A stretch of 64,000 bases of DNA, from assembly GCA_900095095.1 (NCBI GenBank), contig FMBT01000497.1, forward strand, positions 1 to 64,000, given 5' to 3'. Under the pieces are notes generated by a model. That model was not told the origin of the DNA, made no database searches, and saw nothing but the letters and a program-made list of their open reading frames with translations. Position numbers and translations under genes: made by a program. Positions 34,691 to 45,677 of the stretch are shown here, piece after piece. Source of the DNA: Fragilariopsis cylindrus CCMP1102 (taxonomy: Eukaryota > Bacillariophyta > Bacillariophyceae > Bacillariales > Bacillariaceae). Every line of letters begins with the position of its first letter. Position 1 is the stretch's first letter.

Positions 34691-36617
34691 TTACTTACTA
34701 ACTGATAAAGTGGGTCGGAATGCATACGACATGGTATTGTATAAAGCTTCACCTGCCGTTTGTTGGACAACATCATCCCCAACAACGTCCGTTGCAAATT
34801 CCATTGAATGATCCAAAATCTCAGGATCATTCAATGCATTGTGTGCAGATTCTACTAGTAGTGCCTGCGTCGCCTGTTGAACCTGTTGTTCCAACCCAAG
34901 TCTTTGTACGAGTGTTACCAATTCATCAAGGACACGATCATCTCCGAATATGTCCGTTGCCAATTGTACAGCAGCCTCCTTAATTTTTTCATCTACAATC
35001 GCATGTTGTAACAAATGCACTACTTGTTTTAACGTATCGGGATCATCTAATAAATCTTGTAATAATTCCTTCAACAATACCTGACAGGCCGTTTTAAATT
35101 GTGATGATTGGATGACTTTTGTAACTAAATTGTTAGCCGCCTCTTGGATTTGTGGAGATTTTAATAAATCAGCAACGATACGATCCAGTCCCATTGAGGA
35201 CGATGACGATCCACTTTCTTTCAATTCATCGTCATTTCCACCCCTCCAATTCAATTTCCCATCCCGAAGCATTCGTGCTAGATCCATTACAGGATCCTCA
35301 GGATCTATATCGTCATACGTAGAATCGGACTGTCGCATATGACTATATGATAATGATACGATGATAGTGGACCACAGCATAGTAACCGATAACGTTACGA
35401 AGAAAGCGGAGAAATGTGTGTGTGAGGACTTCTGTATAGTGTTAAGGTAGAAACGATTTATCAATACAGTATGCATGCATGCATGCATGCATATATAAAA
35501 TAATAACGCACCGGATCATAGATGGTGCAACAGCAATAAGACCCATAAGAAAAATAATACCATATACAGATAATAAATCTGGTGTAGTTAATTCTACCAC
35601 AGCACGTTTGATGGTAGCCTCAGCTGATCCAACCATTGGACGAACAGTAGATACGGTAGAATCCATAAATTCTTGTATTTTGTTTTTATGATTGCTGTTT
35701 GTAGCAGTAGTAGTAGTTGTAGTTGTTGACGATGATAGCAACTTCTGGGGATCTAGTTCTTTTTCCTTCGGTATGGAACGTTCTTTTTCGTTACTTTTCT
35801 TGTTATTACCACTGCCACTGCCACTGCTACTATTACGGGTAGTCAAAAACCGAATCGTCTGTTGTGGAGTTGTCGCTGTTGTTGTCGTTGTCGTCGTCGT
35901 CGTCATTAGATTGTATTGTGTTTTTGTTGAAGAAGAAAATTGCCTTCTTACTGTCTCTGACAATGTTATAGTTGTTGCATTATTTATTGGATAGGAATTA
36001 CGCAGCATTGCGGACGACATAATAGAGGATCCTCCCCATGGTTGATTCCTATTATTATTATTATTATTATTACTATAACAACGAATCTGATTCAAACTCT
36101 GATAATTTTTTATCTCGCCGTCGGGTATAAAAGAAAATGATGGTGATTGGTGATTGCAATTATTGATGAACAGTCTTTGCAACGAAAACAAAGTATATAA
36201 ATTTTGTCGTATTGGTATTATTGGTTTTACCTTTGATTGTTGTGGACCAACAATACGTATCCGTTCGAATTCTTTACTCGACAATAACGACGATAACGAC
36301 GAGGAATAATATCTCGACAACGACGACGACCATCTCCTTATTATCCCAATGTTATAATAATAACCATTACTGTGATAAGGGTGATTGGTATTATTAGCAT
36401 TGCTCATACAATTAGTATTACTACTGCCACTGAAATAATGTCGGCTATTATTAGTATTCGCCGATAGGAATTTAAATGACGACGACGATGACACCGTTGT
36501 CGTCAACGACCGTAGTAGTCCCATTGACGATGATCGGAGTCTTTGTTGTATTCCCTTATTAGCAAGTCTGGGAAAAATCATCTGACTTTTGATAATGGTA
36601 GTTGAAGTCGCCATCAT
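34691..36617 (-). CDS. unknown, probably mitochondrial, single-helix membrane protein with helical repeats
   Basis: Exon 1 36617-35512 and exon 2 35342-34691 (intron 35343-35511, GTGCGT...ATAG, phase 2) give 585 residues. The N-terminus is basic, Ser/Thr-rich and nearly free of acids, like a mitochondrial presequence (KSQMIFPRLANKGIQQRLRS). A long Asn/Ser/Thr-rich region follows, then one membrane helix (LLSVYGIIFLMGLIAVAP) just before the splice. Exon 2 encodes amphipathic helical repeats (RIVADLLKSPQIQEAANNLV, LLKELLQDLLDDPDTLKQVV, VLDELVTLVQRLGLEQQVQQ), in the style of an alpha-solenoid. Family unknown. The splice is inferred from phase and the helical continuation; exon 2 could instead start its own gene at ATG 35379. 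Confidence 0.6.
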
Positions 36618-36835
36618 CCCTTCGCTCTTCGCTGCGTCTTTTGTTCAATTATTATACCGGGGTTCATGTCAAGTTAGGCTGTTGCTTTTTTATGTGAGTG
36701 ATGGAAAACGCGAATAAACGCATCATCATCGAATTTGTGAAGTTCAATCAATTTTAAAATTCGTGCATTTATAGTTGTCAAGTGTGATGTGAGTCGAGTG
36801 AGTCGAAATGCTATTTTATATCTTCCACCATTGCA

Positions 36836-38663
36836 ATGCCATTATTGCTACTTTTGTTGCAATTGCTATATCGTCTTCTTCTTCCTTTGCTTGACCTTCA
36901 TTATTACTACTACTTCTTCTTCAATCATCCTAGCAAAAATCGACGTGGCTTGCGACGGGACGTCCATATTCTCAAGAAAATTATGATAATGGTAACATCG
37001 TCGTTGATATTTCCGGGACTTATTGCCTTATTCTTTTTCCTGTACAGGTTCCGATTATTATATTTAGCAAGTAGAAGAGACCAACAAAATCGTCGTCCGA
37101 AGAAGATTATATATGCTTTCTTCCATCCATATGCGAGTGGTGGAGGTGGTGGAGAACGAGTACTATGGAAAATCATTCAATTTTTACAACTTTTGTCTCA
37201 AAAAAATCAACATCGTCAACTAAGACTTAGACAACAACAACAACAACAACAACAAAGTAGCAAAAAAGAAGATGATGGCGACAATAAGGACGATCACGAT
37301 GACGATGATGATGATATTGTTGAAATTGTTATCTACAGTATTGATCCACCATCTACCGATGAAGCTGATTTAAGACTCGATGTGGAACAACGATTCGATG
37401 TAAAAATTCCTTGTCCAGTTCGTCTTGTTTCTCTTGAAGAATATAAAGAATATTTGTCACCCCGTCCATTCCTTTCATTGGTAATGGAATCATGGGGGAC
37501 AATGAAACTTGCTCGTCAAGCAGTATTATTAATGAAAAAACAACAACAACAACAACAATCTGAATGTGAATCTGAATTTATATTTTTGTGATACTACTGG
37601 ATATGCTTTTACTTTTGCTGTTGTACGATGGATGTGCTCTTCAACAACAACTCGAATTTTAGCGTACGTACATTATCCAACGATAAGTACTGATATGATG
37701 CTATGGGAATGGCGAAAAAATAGTAGTAATAATGATAATATATCTATATCTATCAAAAGACGAATCAAGACCGTTATCAAACTTATCTATTATTATCTAT
37801 TCTCATTGATATATGGAGTATGTGGATCATTAGCAGATTTGGTCCTAGTCAATTCGACTTGGACCTACAATCATATCAACAGTCTATGGAGGTTCGGGGG
37901 TGGTAGTGGTGATGGTGCAGGTTCACAAAAACAACCGATTCGGATCGTTTATCCGCCATGTCGTGTACCGAATAGAGTCTACTATAATAATAATAATGAT
38001 ATTTTACGGGAAAATACTATAATTTCAATAGGGCAATTTCGACCAGAAAAGAATCACAACTTACAAATACAGGCCCTTTCCGTGGTGTTGAAAAAGCATC
38101 CCGAGCTTCGAAAAATGACACCAAAGACCAAAACAACAACAACAAAAATAATAATACCACCGTCACCTATAATATCAACTGGTGGTGATGTCAAACTATT
38201 ATTGATTGGTAGTTGCCGAAATGATGCCGATCAGGGTCGTGTTGATGATCTACGTCGACTAGTAAAGGAGCTTCATTTGCAAGATCATGTTATCTTTTCT
38301 ATCAATCCACCATATCATGAATTACAATCATCGATGATGAATGCATCCATTGGAATCCATACGATGCGACAAGAGCATTTTGGTATCGGGATAGTAGAAA
38401 TGATGGCAGCTGGACTATTAACCATCGCCCATAACTCTGGGGGTCCCAAAACGGACATCATACTACAAGTTGTAGATGATGTTGGAACTGGATTTTTAGC
38501 AACCACCATTGAAGAGTATGCTGATGCAATATTTAAAGCCCTAACGATGGATGTGAAAGATTCTCAAAATATGAGACGGAATGCACAAGCATCTGCAACA
38601 CGATTTTCTGATGATGCATTTGATAAAAGTTTAGAACAAGTCTTACCGCTGTTGTACTCGTAA
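36836..38663 (+). CDS. ALG11: ALG11 alpha-1,2-mannosyltransferase, one-base frameshift as written
   Basis: ALG11 adds the fourth and fifth mannoses from GDP-mannose to the dolichol-linked N-glycan precursor on the cytosolic ER face. The N-terminus is a hydrophobic anchor; then come FFHPYASGGGGGERVLWKII, DTTGYAFT, YVHYPTISTDMM, LVNSTWTYNHI, ISIGQFRPEKNH, and the GT-B donor-site E-X7-E in EHFGIGIVEMMAAGLL. Poly-Gln, Asp-rich and Asn-rich insertions lengthen it to about 608 residues. The first frame closes just after FIF and the second carries on at CDTTGYAFT; the shift lies in the T5 run 37583-37587, where four T would restore one frame. For a gene needed in N-glycosylation, a sequence error is likelier than loss. 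ATG 36836 is the likeliest start. Confidence 0.9.
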
Positions 38664-39066
38664 AAACTTTCAAATCTAAAATGTTGATAGAGATAGACAT
38701 CAGTGTTTCCATCTTTTCCCTTTCTCTCTCTAAATCAAATTTACGATGCACTGATAATTTTAATGGTGTTGATCGTCGTAGATTGATCTTAACGGAAGTG
38801 ACAGAGTAGGACGAAATAAATAAATAATTAATCCGTTCTACAAAATACAACTGACAGATCTTCTAATATTATCTCTATTTGTTTGTTTGGAAATATATTC
38901 TTCATATTTAATAATGAACTTCATATTTTATCATCTTTGATACAGACGTAAATCAACCATTGTAATCATTAAATTAAATTATAGAATAAAGTAAAATGAT
39001 GCATAGTTCTTTTCGATTCAAACAGGAGTTATCCATTTCAATAATCTACTGATGATCTTGTTTCAA
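38664..39066. other. gene-free stretch
   Basis: AT-rich 3' flank of ALG11. No exon, RNA gene or repeat was recognised. Confidence 0.55.
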
Positions 39067-39804
39067 TTATTCCTCCCAGGAGTTTTGGTAAAGACGATCC
39101 ATGCCGGTGAAGTGCTCCCTTGACCACTTGAGCCTAGCTCCCCAGTTCAACCGCAGGTGGCTCATCTTCGTTCATTGGCAACAGGCCACGTTGGATGCTT
39201 GCATGAGGAAGAAGATCATTTGATTTCACACAAAGGAAGCCATTCCGAGGTTTAATATCCACTTCCGGTGTGGTATCAAGATCATTCTTTCTTGTCAGCT
39301 CATGTCGCCCCATCACGAGAGAAGCATCTCGGAATTACATATGCCCTTCTCACTGAATATTGTAATACTCAATTTATTTCCGCTTGGCTTGGCTTGAAGG
39401 ACAGTATCATTTTCATTGACACGGACGATGGATCCGCGTAACTCCCACTCCTCATCAAAGTAAGTCACAACCTTCTTATTTCTCACCATCAATATAGGGC
39501 GCACGCACCAGTAGTCCGCCTCATTGTTGTAGTTGTAGCACACGACACCATTTGTTATGTTGCCTGCATCCTTATTTTTACCGCTCATATTGACGTAAAT
39601 CGGAAGAATGTCATCTCTTACCACCGATTCTATCACGGTTAGTGGAGTAGCTTTAGCTCCAAAAAGATCGGTACATCTTCCTTCTATATTCTCTTATGGA
39701 CGTTTTCAAGGCATTCTCGCGTGCCTTCGACAAAGAAGTGGTAAAAGAGCCTCAGCAATCATCTTTAAGTTCTGGAACTTGACTGTCAGTATCCATGTAG
39801 ACAT
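39067..39804 (-). pseudogene. broken ORF of unknown family
   Basis: Coherent coding pieces on the minus strand run from ATG 39804 (MIAEALLPLLCRRHARMP inside) through FGAKATPLTVIESVVRDD and VVCYNYNNEADYWCVRPILM with YFDEEWELRGSIVRVNEND to a tail LNWGARLKWSREHFTGMDRL and YQNSWEE, ending in a stop at 39067. At least three stops or frame changes interrupt it. I do not recognise the family and cannot separate a decayed gene from one with indel errors. No intron consensus explains the breaks. Confidence 0.4.
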
Positions 39805-40261
39805 ACCCCGGGCAAGAGTTTTTCACTAGATCAACAACGTTCGTGCTGGAAAATAATGCTATCGCCTACGTATAGCTCTTGGAGATTGTTTATTTAATTG
39901 TTGTTGTTGTGTTGAATACATTGAACTAATTAGTACGAGTGAAAACCTACAGTAATATCTAATATTACAACCTACCATTTTTACTCTACAATATTGTGGC
40001 ACGAATGAATGAATCGAATCGAATGAATATATCAATCACGCATGATTTAGTTCTTTCTAAAATACGTACTTGTACATTGGACGAGGCGACGAGGCAGAAT
40101 ATTATTCTTCATGAAGACACATCATATTATTATTTCCAAACATTACATCAATATTATTTATTCATCGAATCATCTTTTCGACGAGACACAAACACACAAA
40201 TCCAACGCCCCGCCCCGCCCGACTGCTGGGAAAGTTGAATAGCGGACAGGAAAAAATCACC
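39805..40261. other. gene-free stretch upstream of serine acetyltransferase
   Basis: AT-rich DNA with a TTGTTG run near 39900 and a GAATGAATC-type repeat near 40005-40025. It presumably holds the promoter and leader of the next gene. No exon is seen. Confidence 0.5.
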
Positions 40262-42670
40262 ATGGAACTGCTTTCTCTTTTGTTTGTATTACTACGATTA
40301 CTTCCGGTCTCGTCTTTTACAACAAGAAATGATCAACATCAGAAAGTAAGAAATTTGGTATGTATACGACAGCGACGCAGCCTACGACGTAAACGTACCC
40401 ATCATTTATCAAGGTATAGAATTTATCAACAAGAATATAATCGCTGCCAAGACTTGTCACCTAGGCTTAGTGTTGCGTGGGGGGATGATTTCAGCGCTAA
40501 AGATGAAAACGAAGATAAGGATACAATAAGGAAAGTATCATCAACCTACGATCTGGGGGTTGGGAAGAATCTTCCAAAAGTACCTGTGAAACAGTACAAA
40601 GATATGGATACAATAAGGAAAGTAGTATCAAGCTACGATCTGGGTGCTGGGAAGAATCTTCCTGTTGGATATAGCGACAATGACGATGCAGCGGTTATTA
40701 GCACAGATATCGATCACGACAAACTTCACTGGAACGTTCCAGAAGCTCCTAATAGAAAGAATACTACCGAAATTGAAAGTCTAACGAAAAGCATAACGTC
40801 AAGGTACACTGCTACTCCCAGTGATAACGACACTCAGCCGAAACGTGTGAGACGTATGGTGGCTCGTACGGAAGAATCAAGTAGGCTTCGAGGTGCGATA
40901 TGGGATGAAGGACACTACTCGGTTGATGATGAAAGGGAAGAAATAGAAATCTCTGAAGCAATAGGAAGAACAATAACATCATCGTCGTCGTCGTCATCCT
41001 TGGTTTCTCCTTCGTCGACGCTGATAACAAATACTACTAGTTCAGCAGTAGACAGCAGCGAGGATGATGGCCCATTCGCGAAACCAGAACTATTTTATCC
41101 AAATATTGATTTATCCATTCCATCTACCATATATGATCCTGAAACGTCCAAGGATGTTGTTTGGGATTTAATGCGATGGGAGGCCTACCAAGAATCACAA
41201 CGAGAACCACTTTTGGTTAGTTTCTTATATTCTTCGATCCTAAATCATGATAGTCTTGAATCGAGCTTAGCATTTTTATTGGCAAATAAGCTATCGAGTG
41301 CGGCAATGATTTCAACCCAAGTCCAATCCTTGATTTTGAATGCTCTACATAAAGACCGATCTATTGGACGAGCCATCCGTGCTGATATCATGGTACGTTT
41401 ATGTTATGATAAATAATAGATTCCCGTGCACTCCACAAAAGAACCCGGTTGAGAATCTCAAGCTAGACAGAAGTGCTATAGTAAAGCACTTCTGATTATT
41501 TGCACAATAAAGAAGGGAGGGCACTTTTTGATCGTTTGTTTGCCAAACATACCATCAGTTTTATTACATTGTCAATTTGAAAATTACACTAAACAATCCC
41601 CGTTTTCAATATTACTATTATCATGATCATTATCATTACTATATCGTTAATTGCGATATAACAGGCGGTTCGGGATCGAGATCCTGCCTGTACCTGTTTG
41701 CCTGATGTATTTTTATATTTTAAAGGATTCCATGCCCTACAAACCTATCGCGTTGCCCATGCTATTTGGAAGACAGATAATAAACAGGTACTGGCACATT
41801 ACCTTCAGTCACAAATGTCACAAACGTTTCAAATCGATATCCATCCTAATGCTACATTGGGTAAGTGCAGTCCCCAATAAAAAAGACAAAGGTCCAAGGG
41901 GAGAATCAAATATATTGAATCGATTTTAAAACCCTGCTTATCTAACATAATAATACAATCACTATAATTTGTCATTTGTTGTTCTACTTTTATTCGCTAC
42001 AGGTAATGGAATCATGTTGGATCATGGGACGGGTAAGTAGAATGAATCTTATTGCGATACGATTTCTGATTAATCACACATCCCTTCTTTTTTGTATCTT
42101 TGTACATTCTTTTTTCCCAAAAGAGTGATTCTGAGAAACTAACGTGATCAACTTTTTGTTCTCTTCCCATCGGAATTTTTTGGTTTTTAAAAAGGCATTG
42201 TCATCGGAGAAACTGCTCATCTCGGTCACAATTGTTCCATCTTACACCATGTGACGTTAGGAGGATCAGGCAAAAAAGGTGTTGATCGCCATCCAAAGGT
42301 AAGCCTTAGAATAGAAAGGAAAGAGACTGATAATGTTGCCTTGAAACTGCCTGTGTGTGTGAATTTATTCATTGCCTTTATTTCTCGATACTGACATTGA
42401 TTTGTTGTGACACAATTTATCTTTTCGGTCACGATTGTGAATCAGGTTGGCAATGGAGTTTTACTTGGTGCAGGAACTAGTGTTCTGGGCAATGTCAAAA
42501 TTGGTGATGGCTGTCAAGTTGGTGCTGGAGGTTTGGTCATAACCGATCTACCCCCGCATTCCGTTGCAGTTGGTGTTCCGGTAAAAATAATCGGAAGTTT
42601 TGTAGACGTCACCGAGCAACCGAGTGTTTCAATGAACTCGACATATAATTTCTTATCGGAAGGTATATAA
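40262..42670 (+). CDS. serine O-acetyltransferase, plastid-targeted
   Basis: Five exons: 40262-41392, 41665-41860, 42003-42032, 42195-42298, 42446-42670 (all GT-AG, phases 0,1,1,0), 561 residues. The enzyme acetylates L-serine from acetyl-CoA, the committed step of cysteine synthesis. The catalytic part starts near residue 310 (VVWDLMRWEAYQESQREPLL) and continues DPACTCLPDVFLYFKGFHAL, HAIWKTDNKQVLAHYLQSQM, DIHPNATLGNGIMLDHGTG, IVIGETAHLGHNCSILHHVT and LGGSGKKG, with hexapeptide left-handed beta-helix repeats to the end. Exon 3 is only 30 nt. The signal peptide ends VSS|FTTR, a plastid-type site. The long N-terminal extension holds a duplicated motif (DTIRKV...SYDLGxGKNLP, residues 87-105 and 116-134). 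ATG 40262 sits in ATCACCATGG. Confidence 0.93.
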
Positions 42671-42766
42671 AACAAACACACATATACGCACACAAATTAG
42701 TCTTCTTCGTTAAGAGCCTTTCCATATTATACCATACTATGCAGTATATATAACATGATGTGTCAA

Positions 42767-43250
42767 TTAATCGTGCCAACTTTCACCAAACCTCGCCAAC
42801 ACACTCGATAGATCAGGATCTTGGAGTTTTTTAGGTCGCCATTCGTGTCTTGTTGTTTCGAGGTATTCCTCTGCTTCTTTTTGATCCTCCTTTACTATTC
42901 TTATTGCGTCAATTGTAGTTTTGTAGCTAATCACATTTGAGCAATTCCTACCCTGCTTTTAGAGAATCTTTCGAAAATTGTTTCGAGCACGTTCAAACGT
43001 GTTAATCATTATTTCTCTTAAATGCTGTAAAAGTCATATCTATAGTACTGTAGACCACATAATCCGAAAATATTATTGGATTGTATAAGAATTAACGTGT
43101 TTTGTACTTGGAAATTTCACCTTATTTTTTAGTGTGTGATCTATTGATTTTCTTCTGATCTTTTTCACAAATCATGAGTCAACCACAGTCAAACATACCT
43201 TCTCTGCTATCGATTTCCACATTATAATGTAGCACACAGTCTCTTATCAT
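42767..43250 (-). CDS. small spliced gene, family uncertain
   Basis: Coding pieces are too short to appear as long frames. Exon A (43250-43199) reads MIRDCVLHYNVEIDSRE and ends AAG|GTATGT. A middle piece (about 43014-42955) reads EIMINTFERARNNFRKIL. The last exon (42926-42767) reads YKTTIDAIRIVKEDQKEAEE then YLETTRHEWRPKKLQDPD and ends FGESWHD at a stop. Donors and acceptors are good for the first and last introns, but the middle piece meets a stop (TAA at about 42960) before its donor, so the phase does not close. The helical, Arg-rich character recalls small LYR-type mitochondrial assembly factors, without a clear LYR motif. Its start lies 30 bp from that of the divergent plus-strand gene. 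Confidence 0.42.
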
Positions 43251-43279
43251 TTGAAGGTAGTCCTTTAAACTTTGCAGTC

Positions 43280-44203
43280 ATGAAGTCAACCGCCTCTATT
43301 GAGACAACGACGGTCGTCGATAGCGCTGAAAGTGAAGGAAAATCTGAAGCTCAAGAGGCTGCCATTTTCGATAAAACAACCGAAAAGGGTGAGGAGGAAG
43401 GATTGTTTCGAGCATGTATGAAATCCATAAGAAACGCACATAAATCTGCCAACCGATTAAGATCGGTACTTGTTGTATCGGGGCTGTTCACAGACGTCAA
43501 AGTATACCGTGAAGTGATTGTCCTGTTTTATGCAGCGACTAATGCTATGGAAACAAGAATGCTTGCTTTGAAAGACGAAGAAGGCGACGAAATATGTGAC
43601 AAATTGCTTTCCCTTGGATATCGATTCGCTCCTCAATACGAAAAAGATATCAAAACGCTTTACAACTTGGATGATGATGGCAACAATACGAATGCTGATT
43701 TGAAACTGACTGTAGAAAAGGTGCTTCTGAAATCTACCGATGGTGCTAAAGCGTACATAGAGACAATAGAAAATATGTCATCTGGTACTGAGTTGGCTGG
43801 TGCTGCTTTTTGTTTATGGGGTGCATTAATCATCGGAGGTGGCGCAATGGCCATGCCAAGAGTACAATCATTGTGCGGGAAGGATGCATGTCATTTATTT
43901 CGTGATGTGACAGGTCCAGGACGTAGTGAACGGAAGACAAAATTCATTCAGATGTTTGATTCTCTTACAAAAGACGAAAAGAATAATGACGAAAAGAAAG
44001 ACACTAATAATGATGACGGGAATTCATTCAAATTCGATCGTATTGTTACTACTTGTCAAGAATGCATGAAAGGAAACAATGAACTAATGACATCAGTCAA
44101 AATAAATCCTTGGTGGCTGAAATATATTGTATCCACAGCTGTGGCCACAGTTTCGGTGGTTGCTTTTTATTACTTACCGAAAAGCCAGAGAGAAAGAACA
44201 TGA
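43280..44203 (+). CDS. heme-oxygenase-like, tail-anchored protein
   Basis: A 307-residue single-exon protein. The helical core (about 40-200) follows the heme oxygenase layout: LFRACMKSIRNAHKSANRLR offers a histidine where the proximal haem ligand lies, then LRSVLVVSGLFTDVKVYREV and IVLFYAATNAMETRM. The distal helix, normally YLGDLSGGQ, reads AAFCLWGALIIGGGAMAMPR. A C-terminal helix (IVSTAVATVSVVAFYYLP) with a short basic tail is a typical tail anchor, as in animal HO-1, so ER or outer organelle membrane is likely. No plastid presequence is seen, so this is not the chromophore-making plastid HO. Active haem cleavage is unproven because the distal motif is altered. Confidence 0.58.
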   Translation: MKSTASIETTTVVDSAESEGKSEAQEAAIFDKTTEKGEEEGLFRACMKSIRNAHKSANRLRSVLVVSGLFTDVKVYREVIVLFYAATNAMETRMLALKDEEGDEICDKLLSLGYRFAPQYEKDIKTLYNLDDDGNNTNADLKLTVEKVLLKSTDGAKAYIETIENMSSGTELAGAAFCLWGALIIGGGAMAMPRVQSLCGKDACHLFRDVTGPGRSERKTKFIQMFDSLTKDEKNNDEKKDTNNDDGNSFKFDRIVTTCQECMKGNNELMTSVKINPWWLKYIVSTAVATVSVVAFYYLPKSQRERT

Positions 44204-45677
44204 ACTGAATTGATTAGTAATTGTAACTGTAGTCGTAATCGTAATCATGTTCGAAATTGTAATCGTAATCGTACTTGTAGTTCTAATATAGCGAAGCTGG
44301 TTATTATACGATAGAGCATGTTCACAATAACAATGTTTTCTTCGTTGGATTTGTCTTTCTCTTAGTAACTTACAATAAAGAAAAGGAAATGTTCTAATGT
44401 GCAACTGATCAATTGGTAGTAGATCATACCGCATTTAATACTGCTACATAGAGCTTCTTGATGTATTGTATTAGTAGGTGTATCGAACTTGCCTTTCTAA
44501 ATTGCATTTATCATTCAATATTTTTCCAATTTGTTGAAATCCAGCACTTTAATGGATTCAAGATTTAAAAAAATAATAGACTCAGTGAATAGTAACTACA
44601 GAATTATATGTGTTTTTGTGGAAGTAGTGTACAATCATCCACTAAATCTCCAGGAGTTTGATAAGATCTAGATAAATGGGGATATCTTAACAACAATCTT
44701 CAATTACACCATGGTTCAATAGTATTCAATTTTCACTATCCCTTTGCTTTAAAAGCAAGAAGGATAGCTGGATATGATCACCTCCTAAATAATCAGCAGA
44801 ACTAAAATAATTCAAACAAGTCAAGTCAACTCCTCCATTTCAACCCCCCCCCCCCTTTTTGTCTACTGGATACATACGGTTATGCCCAATCAACTGGTGC
44901 ATTCTGACACAATGAAATCGTCCCTAACGGTGACTACCACATATGTTGCTTCCGATACACATACTAGCCACCACACATTTATCTTGTGCAGTCTTGGGAT
45001 AAGCTTCAGTATGTCTGGTGGATCCAAGTAATCTCAATGCGTAGCTATCTTTCCAACTAGACCAGTTTGTACTACAATGGATTATTGCTGTACAAGATTA
45101 ATTGACTTCGTTCAGACTAGCCAAATTTACATACAGTAAGTACTGTACCCCTGCAGAATGGACCCAGTACCTCACCCCTTTTATCAGCACCACCCCCTCC
45201 CCGAATCACACCGAACACGGGGTTGAGGGAAGAACAGAAAAATGATGATGACGTGTTTCCCCCCTCAAGCATGATTGGTTGCCGTATCTTTAGTTACGTG
45301 TACCACACGAAAGTAAGTTCAAAGTAGCACGCACATTTGCTACGTTTAGAAGAATAGATAGAACAAACGATGTTTGCGATGTGAATTTTAGAATTGTCAA
45401 TTGTGAACCCTGGAACGTCTCATAGCACCAATAAATGAGTTGAGATTACGATACGTCGTACACTCAATGAAATCACCCTTGTACGATAAGTAAGGCACTT
45501 CGACTTTCTGCAGCAAAACAGCGAACGACGCACTATATAAAACAATATTTTGATCTGTATTAAGCGATCGTTTAATCCTACTACCTTCTCTTAACGGCAG
45601 TCTCCGAATAATTCCATTGACAACTACTTCCTCACAAGCATCTAATTTGTCATAAAATACTTTTCAACACTGCCATA
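44204..45677. other. gene-free stretch
   Basis: No coding exon was found. It contains a short GTAATCGTAATC-type run near 44235-44270 and a C12 homopolymer (44844-44855). The 3' end is the upstream region of the ABC1 kinase gene. Confidence 0.55.

Noticed and set aside
35692-35994. plus-strand frame rich in Val and Leu opposite the mitochondrial-type protein
   Set aside because: It is the mirror of Thr/Asn-rich low-complexity coding sequence on the minus strand.
40235-40261. upstream TTG as start of serine acetyltransferase
   Set aside because: ATG 40262 has a better context and places the signal peptide at the very N-terminus.
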